Of a stretch of DNA of 64,000 nucleotides, positions 45,619 through 54,355 are shown in pieces (the stretch's first letter is position 1; the number at the start of each line of letters is the position of its first letter). Below the pieces are notes generated by a model. The model made no database searches, had not been told where the DNA came from, and was given only the letters and a program-made list of their open reading frames with translations. The position numbers and the translations under genes are program-made. The DNA lies in contig NZ_CP012700.1 of NCBI RefSeq assembly GCF_001307295.1, forward strand, positions 65,001 to 129,000, written 5' to 3'. Source of the stretch: Sphingopyxis macrogoltabida. GTDB taxonomy: Bacteria > Pseudomonadota > Alphaproteobacteria > Sphingomonadales > Sphingomonadaceae.

Positions 45619-47424
45619 TCAGCCCCTGGACTGCCCGATGGGGATGCTCAGCGTGCTCGGACGCGCGGCGTCGTGGAACAGCCGCACCGTCACGGTGCGG
45701 GCGTCGGCCATCGTTTCGTCGGCGACCGGCTTGCCGCTATTATAATTCTTCTGCCAGCCGAGGCCTTCGTTCGGGCGGAAAACGAGACGCAGGCGATGGC
45801 CCTTGCGGATCAGCCGCGAGACGAAGAAGAAACGGTCGAAATCATAGCGTAGCGGTTCCCTGGTATCGATCAGCTTTTCGCCGCGCAGGCTCTCCCGATG
45901 GCGCGCGCGCATATGCTGCTCGGTCAGGAACATGCTCGATCCGTCGGCGCCGATGTCATAGATCGACACCAGGAAATCGGTATCGGGCTGGTCGATGGCG
46001 ATCCAGGCGGAGAATTTGAAGAAGCCGCTGACCTCGGTATCCTGTTCGAACGGCTCGCTGTGGTAAATGAGCTTGGCGGCCGAATCGGCGAGGACCATGG
46101 TCTGATCGAGCAGGTGCGAGCCGGTCAGCGTCGCCTCCAGCTTCGGCACGCTGAGATCGCGCGGATCGTAGACATAATGATCGGGTTCCGCGCGGCCGCC
46201 CGGCGTGGCCGCCAGCGTTCCCGAACGATAGACGCTGTCCGGGTTGCCCGATGACTGCAGATGCAGGGTCTCGTAACGCGAGGTGACGTCTTCGAGCGTA
46301 TCGGCATAACGCCATTCGTCGGCCACCATGAGGTAATGCGTGACCTTCTTCTTCAGGAATTCGGGCTTCTTGCCGCCTTCCATCGCAAAGGCGAACCACT
46401 CGCGGTGCAGTTTCGGCATGTCGATGACGCTCTCCGGGCCGACCTTGATGCCGAAAAATTCCGCCTTCGGTTTGCGGACCTCGAGATGCCCCCAGGGGCC
46501 GATGACCAGATAATGGTTCGCTTTGGTCCCGGCATTTTTCAGGTGCTGGCGATGGAACTCGAGCGTGCCGAGCTGGTCGCCGTCATAGGCGCCGCACAGC
46601 GACAGGACCGGAATGGTCAGCTTGGCAAATTGGTCCGGGGTCGGATTCGCCTGATCCCAATATTCGTCCTGGTGCGGATGTTCCATCCATTCGTCGAACG
46701 GTTTGGAATCGAGTCCGAAATATTCGGTGAGCTTGCGGAACGGCTGCCCCGATTCGAGGAAGCGCAGAAACGCCTGCGACCAATATTCGCCGTCATTATA
46801 GGCTGTAACGCGGCCGGTATTCCCCCATACGCGCGTCAGCCAGGTCGCCGCGAAGTTGAAGAAAATATTGTAACGGATCGGGAAATCGAAGCCGACATAG
46901 CAAGGCGCCGAGGGCACGATCGTCGCCAGCCCGGACGGGTCGCCGCGCACCGTTCCCCATTGGGTATAACCGACATAGGACAGGCCGCACATGCCGACCT
47001 TGCCATTGCAAAACGGCTGCCGGGCGATCCAGTCGACGATGTCGCGTCCATCGTCGGGATCGGTAACGAAGGGAGAAAATTCGCCGCCCGACTCGCCGCG
47101 TCCCCGCATGTCGACCGAAAGATAGGGATAGCCGTTGCTGGAAAAGGAAATGCCCTCGGGATGATAGCCATCGGCGGTATAGGGCGTGAGCGAGAAGATG
47201 ACCGGGCGCGGCGTCGTGACGCCCCGGGGAAGGTACAGCGTCGCGCTCAGCTGAACGCCGTCGCGCATCGGGATTCGGACCGCATAGTTGATCTGCGGTT
47301 CGAACAGCGGCTTTCGGGTTCCCTCCGAACCGTCGCCTGTGCCTGCCAGCCCGGCTTGGACATCTGTCGCCGATCCCATCGCCAATACCGATGCCGCGGT
47401 CAGAAGATATTCCCGACGATTCAA
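45619..47424 (-). CDS. CocE/NonD family hydrolase (X-Pro dipeptidyl-peptidase S15 type), TTG start
   Basis: A 601-aa alpha/beta hydrolase. The N terminus NRREYLLTAASVLAMGSATD looks like a twin-arginine signal. The nucleophile Ser lies in MCGLSYVGYTQW and the catalytic Asp region is in LSLCGAYDGDQLG. A C-terminal jelly-roll domain (from about 400) is typical of CocE esterases and X-Pro peptidases. The start is TTG 47424, supported by AGGAGG six bases upstream; an ATG there runs into a stop at once. Substrates may be esters, beta-lactam side chains or peptides. It stands alone. Confidence 0.88.
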   Translation of the reverse strand: MNRREYLLTAASVLAMGSATDVQAGLAGTGDGSEGTRKPLFEPQINYAVRIPMRDGVQLSATLYLPRGVTTPRPVIFSLTPYTADGYHPEGISFSSNGYPYLSVDMRGRGESGGEFSPFVTDPDDGRDIVDWIARQPFCNGKVGMCGLSYVGYTQWGTVRGDPSGLATIVPSAPCYVGFDFPIRYNIFFNFAATWLTRVWGNTGRVTAYNDGEYWSQAFLRFLESGQPFRKLTEYFGLDSKPFDEWMEHPHQDEYWDQANPTPDQFAKLTIPVLSLCGAYDGDQLGTLEFHRQHLKNAGTKANHYLVIGPWGHLEVRKPKAEFFGIKVGPESVIDMPKLHREWFAFAMEGGKKPEFLKKKVTHYLMVADEWRYADTLEDVTSRYETLHLQSSGNPDSVYRSGTLAATPGGRAEPDHYVYDPRDLSVPKLEATLTGSHLLDQTMVLADSAAKLIYHSEPFEQDTEVSGFFKFSAWIAIDQPDTDFLVSIYDIGADGSSMFLTEQHMRARHRESLRGEKLIDTREPLRYDFDRFFFVSRLIRKGHRLRLVFRPNEGLGWQKNYNSGKPVADETMADARTVTVRLFHDAARPSTLSIPIGQSRG

Positions 47425-47698
47425 GCCATCCTCCTCTTGTCGTACAGGGGGCGCGGTGTTTGCGGCCGGCTCGCTGCCGGTTGCCTGGGACCTCTTGTTC
47501 GCCCGCCGGTTTCGACGATAGCCGGGACGGCTTGGGGCAGGGCACGATAATTTCTGTGGCTTTGGGCCAGTTTTGCTGCGTTCGGGCCGTTTTTGTCGGC
47601 GCGGTATCGCGTCGGGCAGCGGCCGGGTGCCGGGGAAAAGTCGCGCGTCCGGGCCGATATCGTCAATCGGCGCCGGACGCGTGGATAGAAACGGCTAT

Positions 47699-48181
47699 TT
47701 AGTCGTCGCCGACCGACTTCGACTGTAACTGGATGTAATTTTCCAGCCCCATGCGCTCGATCATCTCGAACTGCTTTTCGAGTTCATCGACATGATGTTC
47801 CTCGCTTTCGAGGATGTCGGCGAACAGGTCGCGGCTGACATAGTCGCGCACGCTTTCCGAATGCGCGATCGCGTCCTTGAGCAGCGGGATCGCTTCTTCT
47901 TCGAGCGCGAGATCGGCCTTGAGAATTTCCTCGACCGTCTCACCGACGCGCAGGCGGCCGAGCATCTGGAAATTGGGCAGGCCGCCGAGAAAGAGGATGC
48001 GGTCGGCCAGCTTGTCGGCGTGCTTCATCTCGTCGATCGATTCCTCGCGCTCGAAATGCGCCAGCTTCGCAACGCCCCAATTGTCGAGCATGCGATAGTG
48101 CAGCCAATATTGGTTGATCGCGGTGAGCTCGTTCTTCAGCGCCTCGTTGAGGAAATCGATGACCTTTTCGTCGCCCTTCAT
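47699..48181 (-). CDS. bfr: Bacterioferritin
   Basis: Iron-storage subunit (160 aa) of the 24-mer ferritin cage. The di-iron ferroxidase residues are in place: Glu18, Glu51, His54, Glu94, Glu127 and His130. The haem ligand Met52 is also present (motif IDEMKHAD). It lies just downstream of the bfd ferredoxin gene on the same strand with about 100 bases between them, so both are probably under iron control. Confidence 0.96.
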   Translation of the reverse strand: MKGDEKVIDFLNEALKNELTAINQYWLHYRMLDNWGVAKLAHFEREESIDEMKHADKLADRILFLGGLPNFQMLGRLRVGETVEEILKADLALEEEAIPLLKDAIAHSESVRDYVSRDLFADILESEEHHVDELEKQFEMIERMGLENYIQLQSKSVGDD

Positions 48182-48280
48182 GGTGTCTGTCCTGTCATTT
48201 TATCTTGGAGTGGGTGGGCGCCATTATATGCCCCGGTCCCGGTCGGGCCAAGGTCAAAAATGGCGGAAATCCAAGGAAAA

Positions 48281-48454
48281 TCAGGCGGTCGCGGCGACGT
48301 CACTGATGATATTGCGAGCGAAAGGCAGACACTGTCCGCACTTGGGTTTGCGACCCAATTGCGCATAGGCGGCCTTGGCGCACCGCAATTGGCCATCGCG
48401 CGCAACATCGCGCAGCTGGCTTTCCCTTATTGCGTTGCAGACACAGACGACCAT
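48281..48454 (-). CDS. bfd: Bacterioferritin-associated ferredoxin (57 aa)
   Basis: A short [2Fe-2S] protein that reduces ferric iron in bacterioferritin so it can be released. The four cluster Cys are in VCVCN (residues 4 and 6) and KCGQC near residue 44, which is the Bfd pattern. It starts at ATG 48454 and stops at 48281, directly upstream of bfr. Three iron-box-like sequences lie in the 80 bases before the start, which fits induction on iron starvation. Confidence 0.92.
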   Translation of the reverse strand: MVVCVCNAIRESQLRDVARDGQLRCAKAAYAQLGRKPKCGQCLPFARNIISDVAATA

Positions 48455-48455
48455 G

Positions 48456-48532
48456 TGCGAATCCCTCTCAACAAGACCTATCTAGGGATAGTGCGACGGA
48501 TTCGCAACAATAAAGATGCGACTGGTTCGCAA
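48456..48532 (-). promoter_or_regulatory. Triple iron-box-like array before bfd
   Basis: Three related 16-base sequences occur on the plus strand: TGCGAATCCCTCTCAA (48456), TGCGACGGATTCGCAA (48492) and TGCGACTGGTTCGCAA (48517). The last two differ at three positions and are 25 bases apart. They resemble the alphaproteobacterial Fur/iron box TTGCGAATnATTCTCAA. Binding is not shown. Confidence 0.5.
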
Positions 48533-48635
48533 TCCGAAAAGCCGCATTTTCGGGGGCAAGGCCCCTTGCCCGGAAAATGATTCGCGGGCATAGGCGCGGC
48601 CATATTCCCGCCCCCGACGATAAAGGTGCGCTTCC

Positions 48636-48866
48636 ATGAAAGTTCAGGTCTATGTGACGCTCAAGCCCGGGGTGCTCGACCCGCAGGGCAAGGCGATCCA
48701 TCACGCATTGGAAGGCCTCGGCTTCGGCGGCGTCAGCGACGTGCGCGCCGGCCGTTTCATCGAACTCGAGGTCGCCGACGATGTCAGCGACGCTGATCTC
48801 GACGCGATGTGCGCGAAGCTGCTCGCGAACACCGTCATCGAAAACTACCGGATCGAACGCGCCTGA
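48636..48866 (+). CDS. purS: Phosphoribosylformylglycinamidine synthase subunit PurS
   Basis: Small 76-aa subunit of the three-part FGAM synthase in purine synthesis. It is recognised by MKVQVYVTLKPGVLDPQGKA followed by LGFGGVSDVRAGRFIEL and the C-terminal ANTVIENYRIE. It is followed by purQ after 23 bases. The large subunit purL is not in this window. Confidence 0.95.
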   Translation: MKVQVYVTLKPGVLDPQGKAIHHALEGLGFGGVSDVRAGRFIELEVADDVSDADLDAMCAKLLANTVIENYRIERA

Positions 48867-48889
48867 CCGGCCGCGAAGGAGCCTGACCC

Positions 48890-49555
48890 ATGAAGACCGC
48901 CGTCATCGTCTTTCCCGGCTCCAATTGCGACCGCGACATGGCCGTCGCACTCGAAACCGTCACCGGCCGCGCCCCGGCGATGGTCTGGCACCGCGAGACC
49001 GAACTGCCCGACGGCATCGAGTTCATCGCGCTGCCCGGCGGCTTTTCCTATGGCGACTATCTTCGTTCGGGCGCGATGGCGGCGCGGTCGCCGATCCTGC
49101 GCAGCGTCGCCGATGCGGCGGGGCGCGGCGTGCCGGTGCTCGGCGTGTGCAACGGTTTCCAGGTGCTGACCGAGGCGCAGTTGCTGCCCGGCGCGCTGAT
49201 GCGCAACGCGGGGCTGAACTTCGTCTGCCGCAGCGTGCCGCTGACCGTCGAAAACAGCCAGTCGCTGTTCACCGCGGGCTATAAGGCGGGCGAAGCGATC
49301 GACATTCCGGTCGCGCATCACGACGGCAATTATTTCGCCGACGCCGAAACGCTCGACCGGATCGAGGGCGAAGGGCGCGTCGCCTTCCGCTACGCCGATA
49401 ATGTCAACGGCTCGGCGCGCGCCATCGCGGGCGTGCTGAACGACGCGGGCAATGTGCTTGGCATGATGCCGCACCCCGAACGCGCGATCGACCGCGCGCA
49501 CGGCGGCACCGACGGGCTACGCCTGTTCGAGGCCGCGCTCGGCGTCCTCGCCTGA
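48890..49555 (+). CDS. purQ: Phosphoribosylformylglycinamidine synthase subunit PurQ
   Basis: Glutaminase subunit (221 aa). It begins [19 protein letters not shown] and has [15 protein letters not shown]. The nucleophile Cys lies in [11 protein letters not shown] and the His-Glu pair in [10 protein letters not shown]. It forms an operon with purS. Its end overlaps the convergent small membrane gene by 39 bases. Confidence 0.96.
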   Translation: MKTAVIVFPGSNCDRDMAVALETVTGRAPAMVWHRETELPDGIEFIALPGGFSYGDYLRSGAMAARSPILRSVADAAGRGVPVLGVCNGFQVLTEAQLLPGALMRNAGLNFVCRSVPLTVENSQSLFTAGYKAGEAIDIPVAHHDGNYFADAETLDRIEGEGRVAFRYADNVNGSARAIAGVLNDAGNVLGMMPHPERAIDRAHGGTDGLRLFEAALGVLA

Positions 49556-49921
49556 CATTTCTGCGGGCGCGGTTTCGGCCGTCGCATTCTTGCCGCGCGG
49601 CGACGATGGCAGCCACGGCAGGACGACCGCCAACACGACCGGCCAGAACAAAGTGTTCCATATGTCGTGCCAATGCTCTTCATCGTTGCACCAGATTTTC
49701 TGGAGCATCTCGACGCGGTGATCGAGCCACTCGTTCGCCAGCGCGGCGGCGGCCACGAGAAGCAGCGCCGCAACCGTGCCGCCGCGGCCGCGCCACAGCA
49801 GCTTGACGAGGATGAAAATTCCCAGCGCGGCATAAATATGCAGCGCGTCGCGGGTCAGTCCGGTCGCCGCGACCAGCGAGATTTTTGCGTCAGAGAACCA
49901 GATAGGAAAAGGCTCCGCCAA
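49517..49921 (-). CDS. Hypothetical membrane protein (134 aa), TTG start
   Basis: Family not recognised. Hydrophobic segments lie at about 24-42 and 50-62, and a Trp-rich helix follows ([20 protein letters not shown]) before a charged tail. No ATG exists in the expected place. TTG 49921, two bases after the stop of the transporter gene, gives a coupled start. The bases between 49517 and 49555 also code for the end of purQ on the other strand. Confidence 0.6.
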   Translation of the reverse strand: MAEPFPIWFSDAKISLVAATGLTRDALHIYAALGIFILVKLLWRGRGGTVAALLLVAAAALANEWLDHRVEMLQKIWCNDEEHWHDIWNTLFWPVVLAVVLPWLPSSPRGKNATAETAPAEMSGEDAERGLEQA

Positions 49922-49923
49922 GA

Positions 49924-50673
49924 TCAGACCTTCGCCCGGAACGGCGTAAAGTCCGTTCCCTCGTCGAAGACATCGACGCCTTCGCGCCGCTTGAGCGCGC
50001 CGACGACGATATAGGTGAACGGCGTCAGCGCCGCCTCCCACAATGTCTTGATCAGCCATTGCGACAGGACGACCTGCATGAGCTGTTCGGGGGGCCATCC
50101 GGCAAGGCCGTAAAAGGCGAGCGGGTAGAAAATCAGGCTGTCCAGCCCCTGACCGACGACCGTCGATCCGATCGTCCGCGCCCACAGCATCCGCCCGCCG
50201 GTCCACAGCTTCATGCGCGCAAGGACATAGGAGTTCGCGAATTCGCCGACGCAAAAGGCGGTCATCGACGCGATCACGATCCGCCAGCTGTTGCCGAAGA
50301 CGAACTCGTAGCTTGCCTGCCCCGGCCAGCCATCGGCGGGGGGCAAAGCGACGACCACCCATGCCATGAACGCCATGAAGGCGAGCGCCGCGAAGCCGGT
50401 CCAGATCACCCGGCGGGCACGGGCATAGCCATAGACTTCGGTGAGGACGTCGCCGATGATATAGCTGATCGGGAAGAACAGCACCCCGGCCCCGAACGCC
50501 CATTGGGTGCCGTCGGGCAGGGGGATATAGCTCGGCTTCGACGCGCCGATGATGTTCGACAAGAGCAATATGGCGACGAAGGCCGCCATGATCAGGTCGT
50601 AATAGCGGAAATGCCGCACGCTGGCGGCACTCACGGCGACGGGCTGCGCCGGCGGGTTGTCGGAGTCGGTCAT
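49924..50673 (-). CDS. Queuosine precursor transporter (YhhQ/VUT family)
   Basis: A 249-aa membrane protein with six or seven helices. The family is recognised by RYYDLIMAAFVAILLLSNII, then GAGVLFFPISYIIGDVLTEVYGY-type sequence, ANSYVLARMKLWT and TVVGQGLDSLIFYPLAFYG. Members take up queuine or preQ1 precursors or related vitamins. ATG 50673 (MTDSDNPP) was chosen over 50709. tRNA-Arg lies in front on the other strand, and no preQ1 riboswitch was seen. Confidence 0.87.
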   Translation of the reverse strand: MTDSDNPPAQPVAVSAASVRHFRYYDLIMAAFVAILLLSNIIGASKPSYIPLPDGTQWAFGAGVLFFPISYIIGDVLTEVYGYARARRVIWTGFAALAFMAFMAWVVVALPPADGWPGQASYEFVFGNSWRIVIASMTAFCVGEFANSYVLARMKLWTGGRMLWARTIGSTVVGQGLDSLIFYPLAFYGLAGWPPEQLMQVVLSQWLIKTLWEAALTPFTYIVVGALKRREGVDVFDEGTDFTPFRAKV

Positions 50674-50744
50674 CGGGCTGCTGCTTAACCTGCTTTGCAG
50701 CCCACGCAAACCGCGCTATTCGCGCGGCGGACAGCCTCGTGCAC

Positions 50745-50821
50745 GCGCCCGTAGCTCAGCTGGATAGAGCACCCGCCTTCTAAGCGGGTGGTCGCAGGTT
50801 CGAATCCTGCCGGGCGCGCCA
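50745..50821 (+). tRNA. tRNA-Arg (anticodon TCT)
   Basis: A 77-nt cloverleaf with encoded CCA. The acceptor GCGCCCG pairs with CGGGCGC. The anticodon stem-loop CCCGCCTTCTAAGCGGG has anticodon TCT, reading AGA. The T arm is GCAGGTTCGAATCCTGC. Confidence 0.96.
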
Positions 50822-50863
50822 TCTTTCCGATCGATGAAGCCGGGCATTGCCGGCCCGGTTACC

Positions 50864-52912
50864 TTACCAGACGCGCACGCGGTCGGCGGGGGCCAGATAG
50901 AGCTTGTCGCCGGGCTTGACGTCGAACGCCTTGTACCAGGCGTCGAGATTGCGAACGACCCAGGTGCGCTGCGTCGCCGGCGAGTGGGCGTCGGTCAGCA
51001 GATGCTGGCGCAGATGCTCCTCGCGCTGCTTCACGCGCCAGAATTGCGCCCAGCCGAGGAAGAAGCGCTGGTCGCCCGTATAGCCGCCCAACACCGGCGC
51101 CGGCTTGCCGTTCAGCGAGCGCTGATAGGCGTCATAGGCGATGGTCAGCCCGGCGAGGTCGCCGATATTCTCGCCCAGCGTGAACTCGCCCTTCACATGT
51201 TCGCCGGGCAGCGGTTCATAGGCGTCATATTGCGCGATCAGCGCCTTGCCCGCCGCATCGAACGCCGCGAGGTCCTTCGGTGTCCACCAGTTGGCGAGGA
51301 TGCCCTTCTCGTTATATTTGGCGCCCTGATCGTCGAAATGGTGGCTGATCTCATGGCCGGCGATCGCGCCGATCGCGCCATAGTTCACCGCCGGATCGGC
51401 CTTCGGATCGAAGGCGGGCGCCTGCAGGAACGCGGCCGGGAAGGTGATTTCCAGCCGGTTATAGGTCGCGTTGGCGTTCACCGTCTGCGGCGACATATAC
51501 CAGTCCGACCGCTCGGTCGGCCGTTCGGTGCGGCCGACCGACCAGGCGAACTCGAACCGGTTGGCGCGAATGACGTTGCCGAACAGGTCGCCGTCCCGGA
51601 CCTCCAGCCCCGCATAGTCGCGGAACTTGTCGGGATAGCCGACGCGGATGACAAAGCCCTTCAGCTTCTCCTTGGCTTTCGCCTTGGTCACCGGCTCCAT
51701 CCAGTCGAGCTTGTCGATGCGGTCGCCCATCACGACCAGCAGGTTTTTGGCTAGATCGGTCATCGCCGCCTTGTACTCGGGCGGGAAATAGCGCTGCACA
51801 TAGATCTGGGCGACCTCGTCGCGCAGTTGGGCGTTGACCAAGGTGGTCCCGCGCTTCCAGCGCTCCTCGCGCTCGGGCGTGCCCTTCAGGGCCTTGTCGT
51901 AGAAGGCGAAGCGTTCGGCCTCCACCGCGTCGGGCAGCGCCGGCGCCAAGCTGTCGAGGCTGCGCACGATCATCTGGTCGCGCAGCGCTTCGAGCGAGGC
52001 CTTGTCGACGATCTGGGTCATCGCCGTCATCCAGCTCGGTTCGCGCACCAATACTTCCGTGACGTTGGGCGCCGCGGCCTTGAGCACGGCTTGCAGGTTC
52101 AGCGCCGGGCTGGCGAACTGCGCGGTCTCGGCGAGCGTGAACTTGTGATAGGTCTTGCCCATGTCGCTGGCGTCTTCGCGGGTCCACTGGGCCTTGGCGA
52201 TCTCGGTCTCCAGGGCCATCACCGCCGCGGCGCGCGCCTCGACGTTGGTCTCGCCGGCCAGTGCCAGCACGCGCCCGAGATGCGCGACATAGTCGGCGCG
52301 GATCTTGGCAAAGGCGGGCTTGTCGGACAGGTACATGTCGCGGTCGGGCAGGCCGGTGCCGCCCTGATCGATCTGCAGGATCATCCGTTCGGGCTGCTTG
52401 TCGTCGGTCCATACCCACGGCAGGATCGGGCCATAGATACCCATCTGCATCGCCTCGGCGGTCAGCGCCGAATAGCCTTTGCGGTCGGTCAGGCCCCTGA
52501 TCTTCGCGAGCCACGGCTGGATCGGCGCCATCCCCAGCGACTCGACCTTCGCCGCATCCATGAAGGTCGCATAGGCGCGGCCGAGCTTGCTCGACGGATC
52601 GTCCTGCTTTTCCTGGATGATGCCGCGCAGCCGCTCGGTGGTGAGGTCGCGCAGGATGATATAGGATCCGTACATTGCCTTGTCGGCGGGCATCGGGGTG
52701 TTCTTCACCCAGCCACCGCTGGCGTAGCCATAGAAATCGTCGCCGGGCTTGACCGATTTGTCCATGCCGGTCTCGTCGAACCCGAAGGTGCCGATCTCGG
52801 GCTTGGCGTCCTGCGCCGCCGCCGTGGCGGGCGCGGCTTCCTGCGCATATGTGGCGGTAGTGGCCGAAAACATGGTTCCGGCAAGAAGGATCGGGGCAAG
52901 CAGCAGGCGCAT
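50864..52912 (-). CDS. M13 family metallopeptidase (neprilysin/PepO type), exported
   Basis: A 682-aa zinc peptidase with a signal peptide (MRLLLAPILLAGTMF, cleaved near TYAQ). The N-terminal M13 domain has SVKPGDDFYGYASGGWVKNT. The catalytic domain has the zinc motif HEISHHFDDQGAKYNE, the third ligand region LGENIGDLAGLTIAYDAY and the C-terminal KPGDKLYLAPADRVRVW. It is divergent from an MFS exporter across a MerR-like operator and has a second M13 paralogue 4 kb away. Such enzymes cut small peptides in the periplasm. Confidence 0.94.
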   Translation of the reverse strand: MRLLLAPILLAGTMFSATTATYAQEAAPATAAAQDAKPEIGTFGFDETGMDKSVKPGDDFYGYASGGWVKNTPMPADKAMYGSYIILRDLTTERLRGIIQEKQDDPSSKLGRAYATFMDAAKVESLGMAPIQPWLAKIRGLTDRKGYSALTAEAMQMGIYGPILPWVWTDDKQPERMILQIDQGGTGLPDRDMYLSDKPAFAKIRADYVAHLGRVLALAGETNVEARAAAVMALETEIAKAQWTREDASDMGKTYHKFTLAETAQFASPALNLQAVLKAAAPNVTEVLVREPSWMTAMTQIVDKASLEALRDQMIVRSLDSLAPALPDAVEAERFAFYDKALKGTPEREERWKRGTTLVNAQLRDEVAQIYVQRYFPPEYKAAMTDLAKNLLVVMGDRIDKLDWMEPVTKAKAKEKLKGFVIRVGYPDKFRDYAGLEVRDGDLFGNVIRANRFEFAWSVGRTERPTERSDWYMSPQTVNANATYNRLEITFPAAFLQAPAFDPKADPAVNYGAIGAIAGHEISHHFDDQGAKYNEKGILANWWTPKDLAAFDAAGKALIAQYDAYEPLPGEHVKGEFTLGENIGDLAGLTIAYDAYQRSLNGKPAPVLGGYTGDQRFFLGWAQFWRVKQREEHLRQHLLTDAHSPATQRTWVVRNLDAWYKAFDVKPGDKLYLAPADRVRVW

Positions 52913-53034
52913 CGGTACCTCGTCAGAATTGGGTTCGGGCACCTGCATCACCCCGATGACACGCCTTGGCAAGACGCAGGAATTTGCAGTCTCAGCATCA
53001 GAATTTCTCGACACGCCCGCTGGGCCGATTTGCC

Positions 53035-53056
53035 TTGACCCTGACGTAACGTCATA
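53035..53056 (+). promoter_or_regulatory. MerR-type operator between M13 peptidase and MFS genes
   Basis: TTGACC (53035-53040) is followed by the perfect palindrome TGACGT-A-ACGTCA (53042-53054). This is the usual form of a MerR-family site overlapping a promoter spacer. It lies 16 bases before the MFS start and 123 before the divergent peptidase start. The MerR gene of the same operon is the obvious candidate binder. A good -10 box was not found. Confidence 0.6.
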
Positions 53057-53071
53057 GTGCAGAAGGGCAGG

Positions 53072-54355
53072 ATGAAACTATCCGCACCGGCCTATCTGGC
53101 GTCCTATTTCCTGTCGATTCTCGGCAATTCGATCGCCGCGGTGGCGCTGCCGCTGATCGTGCTCGACAAGACGGGGAGCGTGCTCGGAACCGGCTCGGTC
53201 GCGGCGGCGACGGCGCTGCCGGCAATCTTCGCCGGCCTGTTCATGGGCGTCGTCATCGACCGCTTCAACCGGCGCGACTGCTCGGTGGTGACCGACCTCA
53301 TTTCGGCCTTCTCGGTCGCCGCGCTGCCGATCGTCGACCATATTTCGGGGCTGACGCTGTCGTGGTTCATCCTGCTCGGCATCGTCGGCTCGCTCGGCGA
53401 CCTGCCGGGGCTGGCGGCGCGGACGGCGCTGTTGCCGGCCGTCCTGCGGCACAGCGGCGCATCGGCCGAGCGCATGGCGGGCTTCGCGCAGGTTCTGGTG
53501 TCGCTCGCGCTGCTCGCCGGGCCGGCGCTCGCCGGAACGCTGATGGCGCTGCTGCCCGGGACGACCGTCCTCTGGATTACCGCCGCAACATCGCTGCTGG
53601 CGGCGCTCGCGACCCTGTTCATTCCCCGCGAGGTCGGCGGGGTGCCGGTCGAGGCGACGGAGCAGCCGGACGACGCCGGCTGGCAGGGCCTGCGCGAGGG
53701 ATGGCTGGTGCTGCTCCGCAGCCCGTTCCTGAAAGCGATGATGGCGATCGGCACCCTGTCGGTCATGGCGCTCGGGGCGCTGCAGGGGCTGATCCTGCCG
53801 GTCTATTTCTCCGCCATTGACCAGCCGTCGTCGCTGGGGCTGGTGCTGTCCGCCATCGGCCTCGGCACGCTCGCGGGCGGCGCGATCTACGGCACGCTGG
53901 GCGGCCGGGGCCCGCGGCGGCGCTGGCTGGTGACAGGGCTGACGGGGGCGACGATCGGCTTTGCCGTCATCGCCACGCTGGCCTCGGTGCCCGTGATCCT
54001 CGCCGGCGCCGTCGTGCTCGGGCTGTCGAGCGCGCTCTACAGCGGGCTGTTCGGCGTCCTGTCGATCGAACGGGTGCCCGAACATGTGCGCGGGCGCATC
54101 GCGGCAATCCAGAATGCGCTGATCACCGCCGCCGTCCCGCTCGGGATCATGGGCGCCGCGGTGCTGATCGAGCTGAGCGGGTTGCCGGTCGCCGTCATCG
54201 CGACGGCCGGCATATGGGCCGCCGCCGCCGCGACAGGCCTGTTCGTCCCCGCGCTTCGCGACCTCGGACGTGCTGCCACCGAAGCGGAGCGGAGCCCGGC
54301 GGCCGGCGTTGCCGACGAGCCCGCCGTTGCCACGGGGATGACGGCCGATGCGTAG
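53072..54355 (+). CDS. MFS transporter
   Basis: A 427-aa carrier with 12 predicted helices. It begins MKLSAPAYLASYFLSILGNS and has MGVVIDRFNRRDCSVVTDL (motif A-like loop), LGDLPGLAARTALLPAVL, and later LGGRGPRRRWLVTGLTGAT. The pattern resembles DHA3-type exporters of macrolides or peptides. GGGCAGG before ATG 53072 marks the start; a GTG at 53057 is less likely. Its end overlaps the MerR gene by 8 bases. Confidence 0.88.
   Translation: MKLSAPAYLASYFLSILGNSIAAVALPLIVLDKTGSVLGTGSVAAATALPAIFAGLFMGVVIDRFNRRDCSVVTDLISAFSVAALPIVDHISGLTLSWFILLGIVGSLGDLPGLAARTALLPAVLRHSGASAERMAGFAQVLVSLALLAGPALAGTLMALLPGTTVLWITAATSLLAALATLFIPREVGGVPVEATEQPDDAGWQGLREGWLVLLRSPFLKAMMAIGTLSVMALGALQGLILPVYFSAIDQPSSLGLVLSAIGLGTLAGGAIYGTLGGRGPRRRWLVTGLTGATIGFAVIATLASVPVILAGAVVLGLSSALYSGLFGVLSIERVPEHVRGRIAAIQNALITAAVPLGIMGAAVLIELSGLPVAVIATAGIWAAAAATGLFVPALRDLGRAATEAERSPAAGVADEPAVATGMTADA

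Noticed and set aside
47421..47666. 81-codon minus-strand frame upstream of the CocE-type gene
   Set aside because: No motif, low-complexity Arg/Pro content and no ribosome binding site. It overlaps the leader of the hydrolase gene.
50674..50744. preQ1 riboswitch before the queuosine-precursor-type transporter
   Set aside because: The upstream region is only 70 bases before the tRNA-Arg gene and shows no preQ1-like H-type pseudoknot.
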